Shown: positions 56,937 to 57,642 of the stretch, one piece after another
How the letters are laid out: the number at the start of each line of letters is the position of its first letter
Position numbering within the stretch: the stretch's first letter is position 1
Translations under genes and position numbers: made by a program
The notes under the pieces: generated by a model
Databases searched by the model: none
Told to the model about the DNA's origin: nothing
The model's input: only the letters and a program-made list of their open reading frames with translations
NCBI GenBank assembly: GCA_902544985.1
Contig: CACCFV010000005.1
Coordinates: 1 to 57,642 of the forward strand
Source: an uncultured Pelagibacteraceae bacterium
GTDB taxonomy: Bacteria; Pseudomonadota; Alphaproteobacteria; Pelagibacterales; Pelagibacteraceae
Length of the DNA: 57,642 nucleotides
Direction: 5' to 3'

Positions 56937-57642
56937 TTAGATACTCAAGCAATATATGTGGAAAGGTCAAAGACGCCAAACCTATAAATATGATTTTAAG
57001 AATCGAACTGTTAAAATTGTAAGTGTTATTTAGCAAATAAAGTCCAATTACACATAAAATAGCTGTAATAATTGTTAGAGGTAAAGCTTTTTTTATAAAT
57101 ATTTTAAATCCATTATTAAGATTATTCTCATCTAATTCAGACATTAATGAGATGCTGTGTCTTATGGAATGCAAAAAACAAAAATAAATTGTAAAAGCTA
57201 CTAACGGTGAAAAATAATAGTTTATTATTAGAATCGAAAAATAATCTAAAAATATTGTGAATTTCTTTAGCTCAAAATTTTTTGTAAATAGTAGAATGTT
57301 TGCTAAAGTTGAGAGAATAACACAATATAGCAATACTCTGCTAGATTCTATTAAATCTAAAAATTTATAGAAAGTTTCATTTTCAATTAAAAGCAATCTG
57401 AATATTGATATCGTTTCATCAAAATGGAAATACATTGGTGCAAAAATTATTAAAGAACCTTTTAAGAAAAATAAAAATTGATTGTAATAAGAGTTTTTAA
57501 TTATTAAAAATTGAGTGTCTTCTTTTCCAAAATGATATGAAGCTACCATTAAAAATATGATCAAAGAAACATATGGTATCAATATCCATAAAAATATAAC
57601 TATTAGAGCTATTAAAATGTATGCAATGTAAAAAATAGAAAA
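56917..57642 (-). CDS. blh: Beta-carotene 15,15'-dioxygenase (Brp/Blh family), 5' truncated by window edge
   Basis: At least 241 residues are visible; the frame stays open and hydrophobic to base 57642, so the start is outside the window (the TTG at 57582 is only an internal codon). It is an integral membrane protein with about seven helices. The family's histidines are in ASYHFGKEDT, FCFLHSIRHS and TFPHILLEY. Brp/Blh cleaves beta-carotene into two retinals for rhodopsin. No rhodopsin or carotenoid gene is in the window. It overlaps ispH. Confidence 0.87.
   Translation of the reverse strand, partial: FSIFYIAYILIALIVIFLWILIPYVSLIIFLMVASYHFGKEDTQFLIIKNSYYNQFLFFLKGSLIIFAPMYFHFDETISIFRLLLIENETFYKFLDLIESSRVLLYCVILSTLANILLFTKNFELKKFTIFLDYFSILIINYYFSPLVAFTIYFCFLHSIRHSISLMSELDENNLNNGFKIFIKKALPLTIITAILCVIGLYLLNNTYNFNSSILKIIFIGLASLTFPHILLEYLIEKNEK

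Overview
The window looks like a stretch of a streamlined marine alphaproteobacterial chromosome, most likely the SAR11 group (Pelagibacterales). The reasons are the very low GC content (roughly 30 % by eye), the AGA/AAA/ATT-heavy codon use, the near absence of intergenic DNA, lysine-rich short versions of core enzymes, alphaproteobacterial gene pairings (lspA with a BamF-type lipoprotein, ispH-thrB-rnhA, ctaC-ctaD-ctaB-small ORF-ctaG-ctaE-SURF1) and a Brp/Blh retinal-forming enzyme. The taxonomic call is inference from content, not from a database match. No rRNA, tRNA, CRISPR array, insertion sequence, prophage or integron was seen. No gap between genes exceeds 300 bases.

Layout. 1-499 is the end of a lytic transglycosylase. 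489-5754 (minus) holds an RND efflux permease and a hairpin-less adaptor, then a mercaptopyruvate sulfurtransferase and MsrA. 5790-10395 is a mixed block: a DMT exporter, an AlkA-like glycosylase, DUF1330, a GT17 glycosyltransferase, and a purine phosphoribosyltransferase facing a purine permease. 10522-14965 holds a small lipoprotein, an Hsp20 with a sigma-32-like promoter and a possible RNA thermometer, oligopeptidase B, a membrane J-domain protein and a GT9 transferase. 15014-18985 holds a DapA-family lyase, cyclopropane fatty acid synthase, an unrecognised lysine-rich coiled-coil protein and a small membrane protein, facing a DCC thiol protein. 19071-26183 holds tldD-tldE, an FAD enzyme, a DUF6134 protein, a YczE-like membrane protein, typA and a tiny basic ORF. 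26266-29015 holds an FkbM methyltransferase and groES-groEL under a second sigma-32-like promoter.

29140-35540 is a tightly coupled operon: HAD phosphatase, ribF, ileS, lspA, bamF-like, pgi. It faces rsmD and purD. 37577-43215 (minus) is an envelope operon, ubiA-msbA-waaA-lpxK-lpxL-like, which completes, Kdo-decorates, acylates and flips lipid A. 43669-46436 (minus) is a redox/stress group: quinone oxidoreductase, pirin, a twin CDGSH protein and a haloacid dehalogenase-like enzyme. 46454-54568 (plus) is rsmE and then the complete aa3 cytochrome c oxidase locus with its assembly factors, running into thrC and a peroxiredoxin. 54594-57642 (minus) is blh-ispH-thrB-rnhA; blh is cut by the window edge.

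Most of the window is core metabolism. The observations most worth a second look are the two matching heat-shock promoters (one followed by a ROSE-like leader), the lysine-rich protein whose start codon lies inside a perfect hairpin, the hairpin-less RND adaptor, a hidden 41-residue ORF in the cox operon, strong Shine-Dalgarno sites seen mainly at stress genes, and convergent genes that share a four-base double stop.
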